From assembly GCA_946479505.1 (NCBI GenBank), contig CAMLGC010000041.1, forward strand, positions 1 to 22,310: a DNA stretch of 22,310 nucleotides. The letters run 5' to 3'. This document shows, one piece after another, positions 14,346 through 20,507 of this stretch (position 1 is the first letter of the stretch; each line of letters starts with the position of its first letter). The notes beneath the pieces are model-generated. The model saw only the letters and a list, made by a program, of their open reading frames with translations. It searched no databases and had not been told where the DNA came from. Origin of the DNA: an uncultured Sphingomonadaceae bacterium. GTDB taxonomy: Bacteria > Pseudomonadota > Alphaproteobacteria > Sphingomonadales > Sphingomonadaceae. The translations under genes and the position numbers were made by a program.

Positions 14346-15604
14346 GCCGACGCCGCCCGGGTGATATCCTCACCCTGTTCGCGCGCCTTGGCGAGGCGAT
14401 AGCGCAGCGTACGTTCCGAAATTCCGAGCCGCTTGGCGGTTTCGATCCGGCTGCCGCCGCACGCCTTGAGCGTCTCGCGGATGTGGGCGAATTCGCTCAT
14501 CTGGACGACGTTGCTCAGCCGATCGGGCGCTTCGGACCTCGCAGGTGCGGCGCACGCCGCGGGTCCGACCCGGTCGAAGACGATGTGGCTGGCGTCGATC
14601 GTGTCGCCGGCGGCGAACAGCAGCGCGCGCTGGACGACATTCTCGAGCTCTCGCACGTTGCCCGGCCAGTCGTGCGCCACCAACGCGTCGATCGCGGATG
14701 CGTCGGGCCACGGCACCGAATCGCGCGTGCCGGCGTGGCGCAGGATCAACGCCGCGGTCAGCGCGGGGATGTCTTGCGGGCGTTCGGCGAGCGGACGCGT
14801 CGCAAGCGGGAAAACGCTCAGCCGATAATAAAGGTCGGCGCGAAAACGGCCGGCGGCGACCTCTTCCTGAAGATCGCGGTTGGCGCAGGCGATCACGCGA
14901 ACGTCGACCGGTTCGGGCACCGCGGCGCCCAGCGGCACGACTTCCCGCTCCTGAAGGACGCGCAGGAGTTTCGATTGCAGATGGAGCGGCATCTCGGAAA
15001 TCTCGTCGAGCAGCAGCGTCCCGCCATTCGCCGCCCGGAAGAAGCCTTCGCCGCCCGACGATGCGCCCGTAAAGGCGCCCTTCTGATGCCCGAAGAGCAA
15101 TGCCTCGAGCATCGATTCGGGAAGCGCGGCACAGTTGATCGCAATGAAGGGCCCATCCTTGCGCGTCGAATTGAGGTGAATCGTGCGTGCGAGCACTTCC
15201 TTGCCGGTGCCGGTCGGCCCGTTGATGAGCACGGTGATGTCGGCGGCCGCAACGCGCTCGGCGAGCGCGTAGAGCGCGAGGCTCTCGGGGTCCGCCGCGG
15301 TCGGCGTCTCGGGGCCGGCGACGAGCGCGCGGGCAAAGGCGCTGCCGATCGCGGCATCATCGCTGCCATAGGCGATCCGGGCCGGCCGGCCGTCTCTGGA
15401 GGGAATCAGGTGACGCCCCTCGGACGCGACGATCAGCGAGCGCGCCGGCACGGGCGGCGTTTCACCCTCCGCAACCAGAAACACGCTGTCCGGCCCCGGG
15501 GTGTCGGTTTCGGTCGAGCGGATCGGCGACCCCTGCGCACGCAGCGACGAGATCAGCGCATATTTCTGCTGGCGCACGGTGGCTGACGGAAAGATCGGTC
15601 GCAT
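14342..15604 (-). CDS. Sigma54-dependent flagellar transcription activator (FlbD/FleQ/FlrC-like), no clear receiver domain
   Basis: This AAA+ enhancer-binding protein should drive sigma54-RNA polymerase at flagellar promoters. Counting from an ATG at 15610, Walker A GPTGTGKE is at 131-138, the sigma54-contacting GAFTGA loop at 178-183, Walker B GTLLLDE at 197-203, the arginine-finger region near FRADLYYRLSVFPL, and a Fis-type helix-turn-helix at the C-terminus (ETAKRLGISERTLRYRLAKA). The first 105 or so residues show no aspartate-centred receiver pattern and look degenerate. I prefer the second ATG (15604; 420 residues), because the strong AAGGGGG site lies 8 bases before it but only 2 before the ATG at 15610. 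It is the first gene of the fliE-fliD operon, overlapping fliE, so it is probably made together with its targets. Confidence 0.9.
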   Translation of the reverse strand: MRPIFPSATVRQQKYALISSLRAQGSPIRSTETDTPGPDSVFLVAEGETPPVPARSLIVASEGRHLIPSRDGRPARIAYGSDDAAIGSAFARALVAGPETPTAADPESLALYALAERVAAADITVLINGPTGTGKEVLARTIHLNSTRKDGPFIAINCAALPESMLEALLFGHQKGAFTGASSGGEGFFRAANGGTLLLDEISEMPLHLQSKLLRVLQEREVVPLGAAVPEPVDVRVIACANRDLQEEVAAGRFRADLYYRLSVFPLATRPLAERPQDIPALTAALILRHAGTRDSVPWPDASAIDALVAHDWPGNVRELENVVQRALLFAAGDTIDASHIVFDRVGPAACAAPARSEAPDRLSNVVQMSEFAHIRETLKACGGSRIETAKRLGISERTLRYRLAKAREQGEDITRAASA

Positions 15605-15643
15605 CGGCATTTCCCCCTTGCAGGCTCAATGGCCGAAAGGTGG

Positions 15644-15658
15644 TAAACCCATCGTTAA
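15644..15658 (-). promoter_or_regulatory. Candidate CtrA binding box upstream of the flagellar operon
   Basis: On the minus strand the sequence reads TTAA-N7-TTTA (TTAACGATGGGTTTA), seven of eight matches to the CtrA box TTAA-N7-TTAA. In Caulobacter, CtrA drives early flagellar operons from such boxes. The site lies about 40-54 bases before the activator start, where a promoter -35 region could be. AT-only half-sites are uncommon in this GC-rich DNA. Confidence 0.42.
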
Positions 15659-15673
15659 GTCTGCCGGCCGCGC

Positions 15674-15689
15674 GGCAATTTTTTGCCCT
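15674..15689 (-). promoter_or_regulatory. Weak sigma54-like -24/-12 element
   Basis: On the minus strand AGGGCAAAAAATTGCC places GG (15688-15687) and TTGC (-12, GC at 15676-15675) at the fixed 12-base spacing of sigma54 promoters. The -24 half departs from TGGCAC. The same bases form a small palindrome (GGCAA-TTTT-TTGCC). It faces the activator-fliE operon, so autoregulation is possible but unproven. Confidence 0.22.
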
Positions 15690-15740
15690 GTGCCAACCGC
15701 GCGTCCACGCGCGTGAGCGACGTGCCCGACAGGCGCCCCC

Positions 15741-15767
15741 TAAATCTCCTTCGCCGGCGGTCGTTAC
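15741..15767 (+). promoter_or_regulatory. Candidate sigma28 (FliA) promoter of flagellin
   Basis: TAAATCTC (15741-15748) is followed by 11 bases and GTCGTTAC (15760-15767). The TAAA core, the exact spacing and five of eight -10 positions match the sigma28 consensus TAAAGTTT-N11-GCCGATAA. The predicted start leaves a leader of about 60 bases before the flagellin ATG. A second site of the same form precedes fliD. Confidence 0.45.
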
Positions 15768-15784
15768 CCAGTGTGGCGGCTCGG

Positions 15785-15801
15785 CCCTCCGCCAAAGGGG
15801 G
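15785..15801 (+). repeat. Small inverted repeat with GCCAA loop, in flagellin leader
   Basis: CCTCC and GGGGG face each other across a loop containing GCCAA (15791-15795), giving a 5-bp stem with one wobble (15786-15790 with 15797-15801). A stronger copy with the same loop lies after flagellin (16720-16742) and a third before lptB. The element falls 35 bases before the flagellin ATG and may be part of the mRNA leader. Confidence 0.4.
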
Positions 15802-15835
15802 CGGCGGGGATCGCCAGGCAATACGGAGACACGAA

Positions 15836-16666
15836 ATGACTGTTATCGGAACCAACATCGGAGCGCTCCGGGCGTCGAACGCCTCGACCATGGCGACCGC
15901 CTCGCTCCAGCAGAGCATGCAGCGCCTGTCGACCGGCAAGCGCATCAACTCGGCCAAGGACGACGCCGCAGGCCTCGCCATCGCGGCCTCGATGACCTCG
16001 CAGATCCGCGGCATGAACCAGGGCATTCGCAACGCCAATGACGGCATCTCGATGGCGCAGACCGCCGAAGGCGCGCTCGACGAGGTGACCAACATGCTCC
16101 AGCGTATCCGCGAGCTGGCGGTGCAGGCGTCGAACGGCTCCTATTCGGACGGCGACCTCTCCAACATCCAGTCCGAGGTCAGCGAGCTGCAGGATCAGAT
16201 CACCAGCATCACGACCAACACCGAGTTCAACGGCATCAAGCTGTTCGACGGCAGCGCCGGTTCGGGCGGCACGGTCACGATCCAGGTCGGCGCGAACGCG
16301 GCCGATACGGTCGATCTCACGTTCACCGATCTGAGCTCGGATTCCGATCTGACGGCCGCGCTCGCCGTGGACGTCACGGCGCTGGCGGGCGATGGTACGG
16401 AACTGACGACGCTTTCGGACGCGATCGACAAGGTTTCGAACACCCGCGCCACGCTCGGCGCCAGCCAGAGCCGCCTGACCTCGGTGGTCAACAATCTGAC
16501 GTCGAACGCCACGAACCTCACCGATGCGCGCAGCCGCATCGAGGATACCGACTTCTCGACCGAAACCACCAATCTCGCCAAGGCGCAGATCCTGGCGCAG
16601 GCGTCGACGGCGATGCTCGCCCAGGCGAACCAGAGCCAGCAGGGCGTGCTCCAGCTCCTGCGTTGA
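15836..16666 (+). CDS. fliC: Flagellin (filament protein FliC)
   Basis: Flagellin polymerises into the filament after export through the gate encoded alongside. The 276-residue product has the classic N-terminal D0/D1 region: [20 protein letters not shown], then [23 protein letters not shown] and a long heptad region to about 140. A short, Asp/Thr/Gly-rich variable part (about 140-195) and the C-terminal D1/D0 end, [20 protein letters not shown] to QGVLQLLR, complete it. The D2/D3 outer domains of enteric flagellins are missing, as is common in alphaproteobacteria. I chose the ATG at 15836, preceded by GGAG seven bases upstream; the frame is open further up but not flagellin-like. It is transcribed against its neighbours, from a sigma28-like promoter, and ends in a strong terminator. 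Other flagellin copies may exist elsewhere. Confidence 0.97.
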   Translation: MTVIGTNIGALRASNASTMATASLQQSMQRLSTGKRINSAKDDAAGLAIAASMTSQIRGMNQGIRNANDGISMAQTAEGALDEVTNMLQRIRELAVQASNGSYSDGDLSNIQSEVSELQDQITSITTNTEFNGIKLFDGSAGSGGTVTIQVGANAADTVDLTFTDLSSDSDLTAALAVDVTALAGDGTELTTLSDAIDKVSNTRATLGASQSRLTSVVNNLTSNATNLTDARSRIEDTDFSTETTNLAKAQILAQASTAMLAQANQSQQGVLQLLR

Positions 16667-16719
16667 TAGGGAACGGCCCTGGCGCCGCCCCCCTTCAAGG
16701 GTGTCGGGGCCGACCGGCT

Positions 16720-16742
16720 CTCCCTTCCGCCAAGGAAGGGAG
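16720..16742 (+). repeat. Perfect 9-bp hairpin with GCCAA loop after flagellin
   Basis: CTCCCTTCC (16720-16728) and GGAAGGGAG (16734-16742) pair exactly across a GCCAA loop. It lies 53 bases after the flagellin stop and eight bases before the terminator. With no T-run of its own, it may stabilise the 3' end of the mRNA or be a copy of a dispersed palindrome. Confidence 0.7.
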
Positions 16743-16750
16743 CGCAAAAG

Positions 16751-16783
16751 AACCCCGGTGGCTTCGTGCTGCCGGGGTTTTTT
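16751..16783 (+). terminator. Rho-independent terminator of flagellin, probably bidirectional
   Basis: A 10-bp stem with two wobble pairs (16753-16762 with 16768-16777), whose outer six pairs are CCCCGG/CCGGGG, encloses the loop TTCGT and is followed by six T (16778-16783). On the opposite strand the hairpin is followed by TTCTTTT, so it can also end rpoN transcription, which arrives from the right and stops coding at 16793. Confidence 0.92.
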
Positions 16784-16792
16784 GCGTGGCGT

Positions 16793-18286
16793 CTATCCAA
16801 CGCCCTCCAGCGCCTTTTGCCGGCGGCGCTGGACCGAGCTGCCGATCCCCATCGCTTCGCGATATTTGGCGACGGTGCGCCGGGCGATGTCGAAGCCCTT
16901 GGTCCGGAGCAGCTCGACGAGGGTGTCGTCGGACAGGATCTTCTTCGGATTCTCGGCGGCGATCAGCGCCCGGATCGCGCTCTTGACCGCCTCGGCCGAC
17001 ACGGCATCGCCACCATCGGCCGCGGAGATCGCGCTGGTGAAGAAATATTTGAGCTCGAACAGCCCGCGCGCGCACGAGAGATATTTGTTGCTGGTGACCC
17101 GGCTCACGGTCGATTCGTGCATCTCGATCGCGTCGGCGACCTGGCGCAGCGTCATCGGCCTCAAATGCGCGACGCCCTTCAGGAAGAACCCCTCCTGCTG
17201 CTTCACGATTTCGGTCGCGACCTTGATGATCGTGCGCTGGCGCTGGTCCAGTGCCTTGACCAGCCAGTTGGCGCTGGCGAGGCAGTCGCTGAGCCACGCC
17301 TTCGATGCCTTGTCCTGCGGCCCCGCCGACAGCGCGGCATAATAAGAGCGGTTGACGAGGACGCGCGGCAGCGTCGCTGAGTTGATCTCGATCGCCCAGC
17401 CCGAAGGCCGGCGCGCGACGAAGATGTCGGGCACCACCGCCTGCACCGCCTCGCCGCCGATCTTGCATCCCGGCTTGGGATCGTAGCTGCGAAGCTCGCG
17501 GATCATGTCCGCGAGATCCTCGTCATCGACCTCGCAAAGCCGCTTCAACCGCACCAGGTCGCCGCGCGCGACGAGATCGAGATGATCGATCAGCCGCGCC
17601 ATGCACGGGTCGTAGCGGTCGGCCTCCTTCGCCTGGAGCGCGAGGCATTCGGCAAGGCTGCGCGCGCCCACGCCGGTCGGATCGAAGGTCTGGATGCCCG
17701 CGAGCACCGCCTCGACCGCAGCGAGCGGAACGGCCAGGCGGTTCGCGATGTCGAGCAGCGGGACGGCGAGATAACCGGTCTCGTCGATCTGATCGATCAG
17801 GTGCGCGGCGATGAACGCGTCGCGCCCCGAAAAGAGGGTGCCCGCCTGCGCGAGGAGATGATCGGCGAGGTTTTCGGCGCGCTGCGCGAACGCGTCCAGA
17901 TCGGGCCCGTCCTCGGGCATCGCCCCGCCCGCCGCGCCGCTCATGCCGAGCGAGCCGTCGAGCCCGCCGGCGCTGTCGGCAGCGCTGTCGTGGTGAAAGC
18001 TCTCGGCCCCAAAATCGACGTCGAGCGCGGCCTCCCCGGTCGCCTCGCCGGCAGTCAGCAGCTCGTCGGCGCTTGGCGGCTCGTCGCGCGTCGCGACGGG
18101 CTCAGGCTCCGGCGCGCCGTCGTCTTCGCCGCCGCCCTCGAGCAGCGGGTTCTTCTCGATCTCCTCGGCAATGAAGCCCTCGATCTCCAGGTTGGACAGC
18201 GCGAGCAGGCGGATCGCCTGCTGGAGCTGAGGCGTCATCACCAGCGATTGCGTCTGCCTGAGATCAAGGCGGGGCGCGAGCGACAT
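16793..18286 (-). CDS. rpoN: RNA polymerase sigma54 factor RpoN
   Basis: RpoN directs RNA polymerase to -24/-12 promoters and waits for an AAA+ activator to open them. The 497-residue product starts with the glutamine-rich region I (RQTQSLVMTPQLQQAIRLLA, about 10-29) that contacts the activator. An acidic Gly/Glu/Asp-rich linker (about 50-130) follows, then the core-binding region, a helix-turn-helix around TLRQVADAIEMHESTVSRV, and the diagnostic RpoN box ARRTVAKYRE at 468-477. All regions are intact. The ATG at 18286 has no strong ribosome site. It follows lptB in the same direction across a gap filled by a large inverted repeat. Its stop is ten bases from the shared terminator, so the hpf and ptsN genes that often follow rpoN are not here. 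Confidence 0.97.
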   Translation of the reverse strand: MSLAPRLDLRQTQSLVMTPQLQQAIRLLALSNLEIEGFIAEEIEKNPLLEGGGEDDGAPEPEPVATRDEPPSADELLTAGEATGEAALDVDFGAESFHHDSAADSAGGLDGSLGMSGAAGGAMPEDGPDLDAFAQRAENLADHLLAQAGTLFSGRDAFIAAHLIDQIDETGYLAVPLLDIANRLAVPLAAVEAVLAGIQTFDPTGVGARSLAECLALQAKEADRYDPCMARLIDHLDLVARGDLVRLKRLCEVDDEDLADMIRELRSYDPKPGCKIGGEAVQAVVPDIFVARRPSGWAIEINSATLPRVLVNRSYYAALSAGPQDKASKAWLSDCLASANWLVKALDQRQRTIIKVATEIVKQQEGFFLKGVAHLRPMTLRQVADAIEMHESTVSRVTSNKYLSCARGLFELKYFFTSAISAADGGDAVSAEAVKSAIRALIAAENPKKILSDDTLVELLRTKGFDIARRTVAKYREAMGIGSSVQRRRQKALEGVG

Positions 18287-18300
18287 GTCTTCAGGTGTTC

Positions 18301-18378
18301 GGCACCGGCTCGCTCCCCCACCCGGCCACCCATGGAATAGTGGCGCTGGGTGGCGGGGTCGGGGAGCGGGCCGGTGCC
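18301..18378. repeat. Large imperfect inverted repeat between lptB and rpoN
   Basis: The 32-base arms 18301-18332 and 18347-18378 are reverse complements at 29 of 32 positions, around a 14-base loop (18333-18346). The element fills most of the 120-base lptB-rpoN gap and ends 14 bases before the rpoN ATG. Arms are very GC-rich and no T-run follows, so it is not a standard terminator. It resembles dispersed palindromic (REP-like) elements; copy number cannot be judged here. Confidence 0.85.
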
Positions 18379-18383
18379 GCCTC

Positions 18384-18398
18384 CTCGGCTATGCCGAG
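18384..18398 (-). repeat. Small hairpin just after lptB
   Basis: CTCGGC (18384-18389) and GCCGAG (18393-18398) pair perfectly across three bases. It lies nine bases after the lptB stop and directly beside the larger inverted repeat. On the transcript, CCTTTTG precedes rather than follows it, so it lacks a terminator tail. Confidence 0.5.
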
Positions 18399-18406
18399 CA
18401 AAAGGC

Positions 18407-19183
18407 TCACAGCGAAAACCCTTCGCCCAGGTAAAGCCGCCGGACGTTGGCGTCGGCGACCAGTTCCTCGGGCGAGCCGGTGAAGAGCACGCGGCCATCG
18501 TAGATGATGTAGGCGCGATCGACGATGTCGAGCGTCTCGCGGACGTTGTGATCGGTGATGAGCACGCCGATGCTCCGATCCTTGAGCTCGCAGACGAGAT
18601 GCCGAATGTCGGCGATCGAGATCGGGTCGATGCCTGCAAAGGGCTCGTCGAGCAGCATGATCGTCGGTTCGGCGGCGAGCGCGCGCGCGATCTCGGCGCG
18701 GCGCCGCTCGCCGCCCGACAGCGCCATCGCGGGCGCGTCGCGCAGCCGCGTGAGACCGAAATCGTCGAGCAACTTGTCGAGCTTCTCTCGACGCGCGGCC
18801 GCATCCGGCTCGGCGAGCTCGAGCACCGTCAGGATGTTCTTCTCGATCGTGAGCCCGCGGAAGATCGAGGTTTCCTGCGGCAGATAGCCGAGCCCCAGGA
18901 TCGCGCGGCGGTACATCGGAAGCCCGGTAATGTCCTCGCCGTCGAGCAGCACGCGCCCCGAATCGGGCTTCACCAGCCCCATCACCGAATAGAAGCAGGT
19001 CGTCTTGCCCGCGCCGTTGGGGCCGAGCAGCCCGACGACCTCGCCGCGCCCCACCGAGACCGACACGTCGCTCAGCACCACGCGCTTGTCGTAGGATTTG
19101 GCGATCGAGATCACCGACAGGCCGTCGCTCACCGGCATCTCGGTGATCGGCTCGACCTCGTCCAGGGTGCTCACGTCGTCCAT
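18407..19183 (-). CDS. lptB: LPS export ABC transporter ATP-binding protein LptB
   Basis: LptB powers extraction of lipopolysaccharide from the inner membrane with LptF/LptG and passes it to LptC. From the ATG at 19183 the product is 258 residues. Walker A GPNGAGKT is at 54-61, the Q-loop in YLPQE near 100-104, the signature LSGGE at 155-159, Walker B IMLLDEPF at 175-182, and the H-loop in ITDHN. The LPQE and LLDEPFAGIDP forms are typical of LptB. About 15 extra residues precede the usual start (near MPVSDGLSV). I chose 19183 because GAGGGA lies well placed upstream; the open frame continues but is Arg/Pro-rich and non-coding in look. lptC and lptA precede it, the normal order, and rpoN follows. 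Confidence 0.95.
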   Translation of the reverse strand: MDDVSTLDEVEPITEMPVSDGLSVISIAKSYDKRVVLSDVSVSVGRGEVVGLLGPNGAGKTTCFYSVMGLVKPDSGRVLLDGEDITGLPMYRRAILGLGYLPQETSIFRGLTIEKNILTVLELAEPDAAARREKLDKLLDDFGLTRLRDAPAMALSGGERRRAEIARALAAEPTIMLLDEPFAGIDPISIADIRHLVCELKDRSIGVLITDHNVRETLDIVDRAYIIYDGRVLFTGSPEELVADANVRRLYLGEGFSL

Positions 19184-19222
19184 CCGGTCCCTCGAAACGC
19201 CTCTCGCCAGCGGGGTCGCTTG

Positions 19223-19235
19223 GCAGGATTCCTGC
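19223..19235. repeat. 13-base dyad in the lptA-lptB gap
   Basis: GCAGGA (19223-19228) and TCCTGC (19230-19235) form a perfect dyad around one central base. It sits 39 bases upstream of the lptB ATG. It could be a protein-binding site; no partner copy was seen elsewhere in the window. Confidence 0.3.
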
Positions 19236-19260
19236 ATGAATCTACGGCATCGCCCCCCCG

Positions 19261-19276
19261 CTCGCCAAGAGGGGCG
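19261..19276. repeat. Third GCCAA-loop palindrome, lptA-lptB gap
   Basis: CTC-GCCAA-GAG (19261-19271), flanked by runs of C on the left and GGGCG on the right, repeats the layout of the hairpins before and after flagellin. Pairing beyond the central three bases is imperfect, so this is the weakest copy. It lies in the 117-base gap between lptA and lptB, which holds no gene. Confidence 0.35.
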
Positions 19277-19300
19277 CGGCACGATGCGGCAATTAACGGA

Positions 19301-19852
19301 TCAGTCGCCGCGATCGGGGACCGAGAAGCGGCCGGTGACGCGCCCGTTCGACTGGGTCGTGGTGCCTGGCGCACTGGCGCTCCCCGCCGCCGAACCGTCG
19401 ATCACCGCGCGCCCCGTGTCGAGATCGATCGTGAGCCGTCCGCCGTTCACCGTGTTTCCCGCTTGCGTCAGCGTCACGCCGCCGACCATCGTGATGACGT
19501 GGCGGTTGAGATCGTACACGCCGTAATTGCCGCGTGCGCTCTGGCCGGGCCGCGTCACGGTGACCCCGCCCGCTGCGCTCAGCCGCGATGCCTCCGGCGC
19601 GCCGTTGATGACGCTGCCCGTATAGGCGACCGTGATCCGCGCCGCCTTGAGCGTCATCTCGGCCTGATCGACGACGACTCCGCCCGAAAGGATCGCCTGG
19701 TTGGCCTTGTCCTGAAGCTCGATATGCCCGGCCGAGAAGTCGATCGGCGCGTTCGAATCATGGCGCGACTGCGCGACCGCGCCCGTCGCGGCGAGCGCTA
19801 GCAAGACCGGCAGGAAGCGCGAACACAGCATGGCGGCTATCTGTTGTCTCAC
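19301..19852 (-). CDS. lptA: LPS transport periplasmic protein LptA (OstA-like)
   Basis: LptA bridges the periplasm, passing lipopolysaccharide from LptC to LptD. The 183-residue product has an N-terminal signal peptide with hydrophobic core (about 13-25) and likely cleavage after AVA. The OstA/LptA beta-jellyroll repeats follow, such as FSAGHIELQDKANQAILSGG, MTLKAARITVAYTG, and ITMVGGVTLTQAGNTVNGGRL. The C-terminus is Ser/Thr/Gly-rich. The start is taken as GTG at 19852, overlapping the lptC stop (GTGA); an ATG seven codons on (19831) is an alternative and keeps most of the signal. Position between lptC and lptB confirms the role. Confidence 0.93.
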   Translation of the reverse strand: MRQQIAAMLCSRFLPVLLALAATGAVAQSRHDSNAPIDFSAGHIELQDKANQAILSGGVVVDQAEMTLKAARITVAYTGSVINGAPEASRLSAAGGVTVTRPGQSARGNYGVYDLNRHVITMVGGVTLTQAGNTVNGGRLTIDLDTGRAVIDGSAAGSASAPGTTTQSNGRVTGRFSVPDRGD

Positions 19853-20475
19853 GGCACGATCCGCAAGTGGGCGTTGCCGTCGAGCGACACGGTGCGGTTC
19901 TCGAGATCGGCGGTCAGGCGGTCGGCGCGGAAGTTCCCTTGCGGGGTCGTGCCCGAAACGCCGCCGTCGCTCTTCATCGTGCGTGTCTTCAGATCGACCG
20001 TCGCATCCTTGGTGTCGAGCGTGTAGCCGGTTGCGGTGCGCACGGTGATCGGGCCGTCGAGCGCGACCTTTTCGGTGTTCATATTGTACGTGCCGCCCGG
20101 GGCGACGATCGTCGCCGGGCCTTCGCTGAGCTTGATCCGCGCGGCGAGGTCGTCGATCTCGACGATCGGCTCGGCCGAGCTCTGCTGCACCGCCGAACCG
20201 GCGCGGAGCACGAACGGCCGGCCTTTGCTATCCTCGCCGCGATAGGTTGCCGACTGAAGCTTCATGCGCTGCTTGGCGACCTCGACCTTGTTCTTGTCGA
20301 GCAGGAATGAAACATCGCCGCGCATGTAGAGCGGTGCCATCACGAGGAACGCGGCGAGCACGCCGATTGCGGTCGGCAGCGCAACGCGCAGCACCGCGAT
20401 CAACGTGTCATGGCTGCTGCCGGGCGCCGCCCAGACCTGACGAGCGGTCTTCTGGCGGCGCGCGATGTCAGACAT
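19849..20475 (-). CDS. lptC: LPS export protein LptC
   Basis: LptC is anchored in the inner membrane and hands lipopolysaccharide to LptA. The 208-residue product has a short cytoplasmic start, one membrane helix (about 25-47), and a periplasmic OstA-like beta-strand domain with repeats such as LRAGSAVQQSSAEPIVEIDDL, LSEGPATIVAPGGTYNMNTE and ATGYTLDTKDATVDLKTRTM. The ATG at 20475 follows the nrnC stop by 32 bases. The frame stays open far upstream across nrnC, but that part is an antisense-like Arg-rich shadow. LptC is poorly conserved in sequence. Membrane helix, strand repeats and the lptC-lptA-lptB order support the call. Confidence 0.92.
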   Translation of the reverse strand: MSDIARRQKTARQVWAAPGSSHDTLIAVLRVALPTAIGVLAAFLVMAPLYMRGDVSFLLDKNKVEVAKQRMKLQSATYRGEDSKGRPFVLRAGSAVQQSSAEPIVEIDDLAARIKLSEGPATIVAPGGTYNMNTEKVALDGPITVRTATGYTLDTKDATVDLKTRTMKSDGGVSGTTPQGNFRADRLTADLENRTVSLDGNAHLRIVP

Positions 20476-20507
20476 TCTCTGCGCCTTCCGGCGACAAAAC
20501 AAATCCC

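Noticed and set aside
12057..14402. 781-codon plus-strand frame spanning fliG, fliF and fliE
   Set aside because: It crosses three well-supported genes on the other strand and is Arg/His-rich, as expected for an antisense shadow.
15673..15688. Plus-strand sigma54 promoter GGCAATTTTTTGCC for flagellin
   Set aside because: GG and GC are 11 rather than 12 bases apart; sigma54 spacing is strict, and a sigma28-like site lies closer to the gene.
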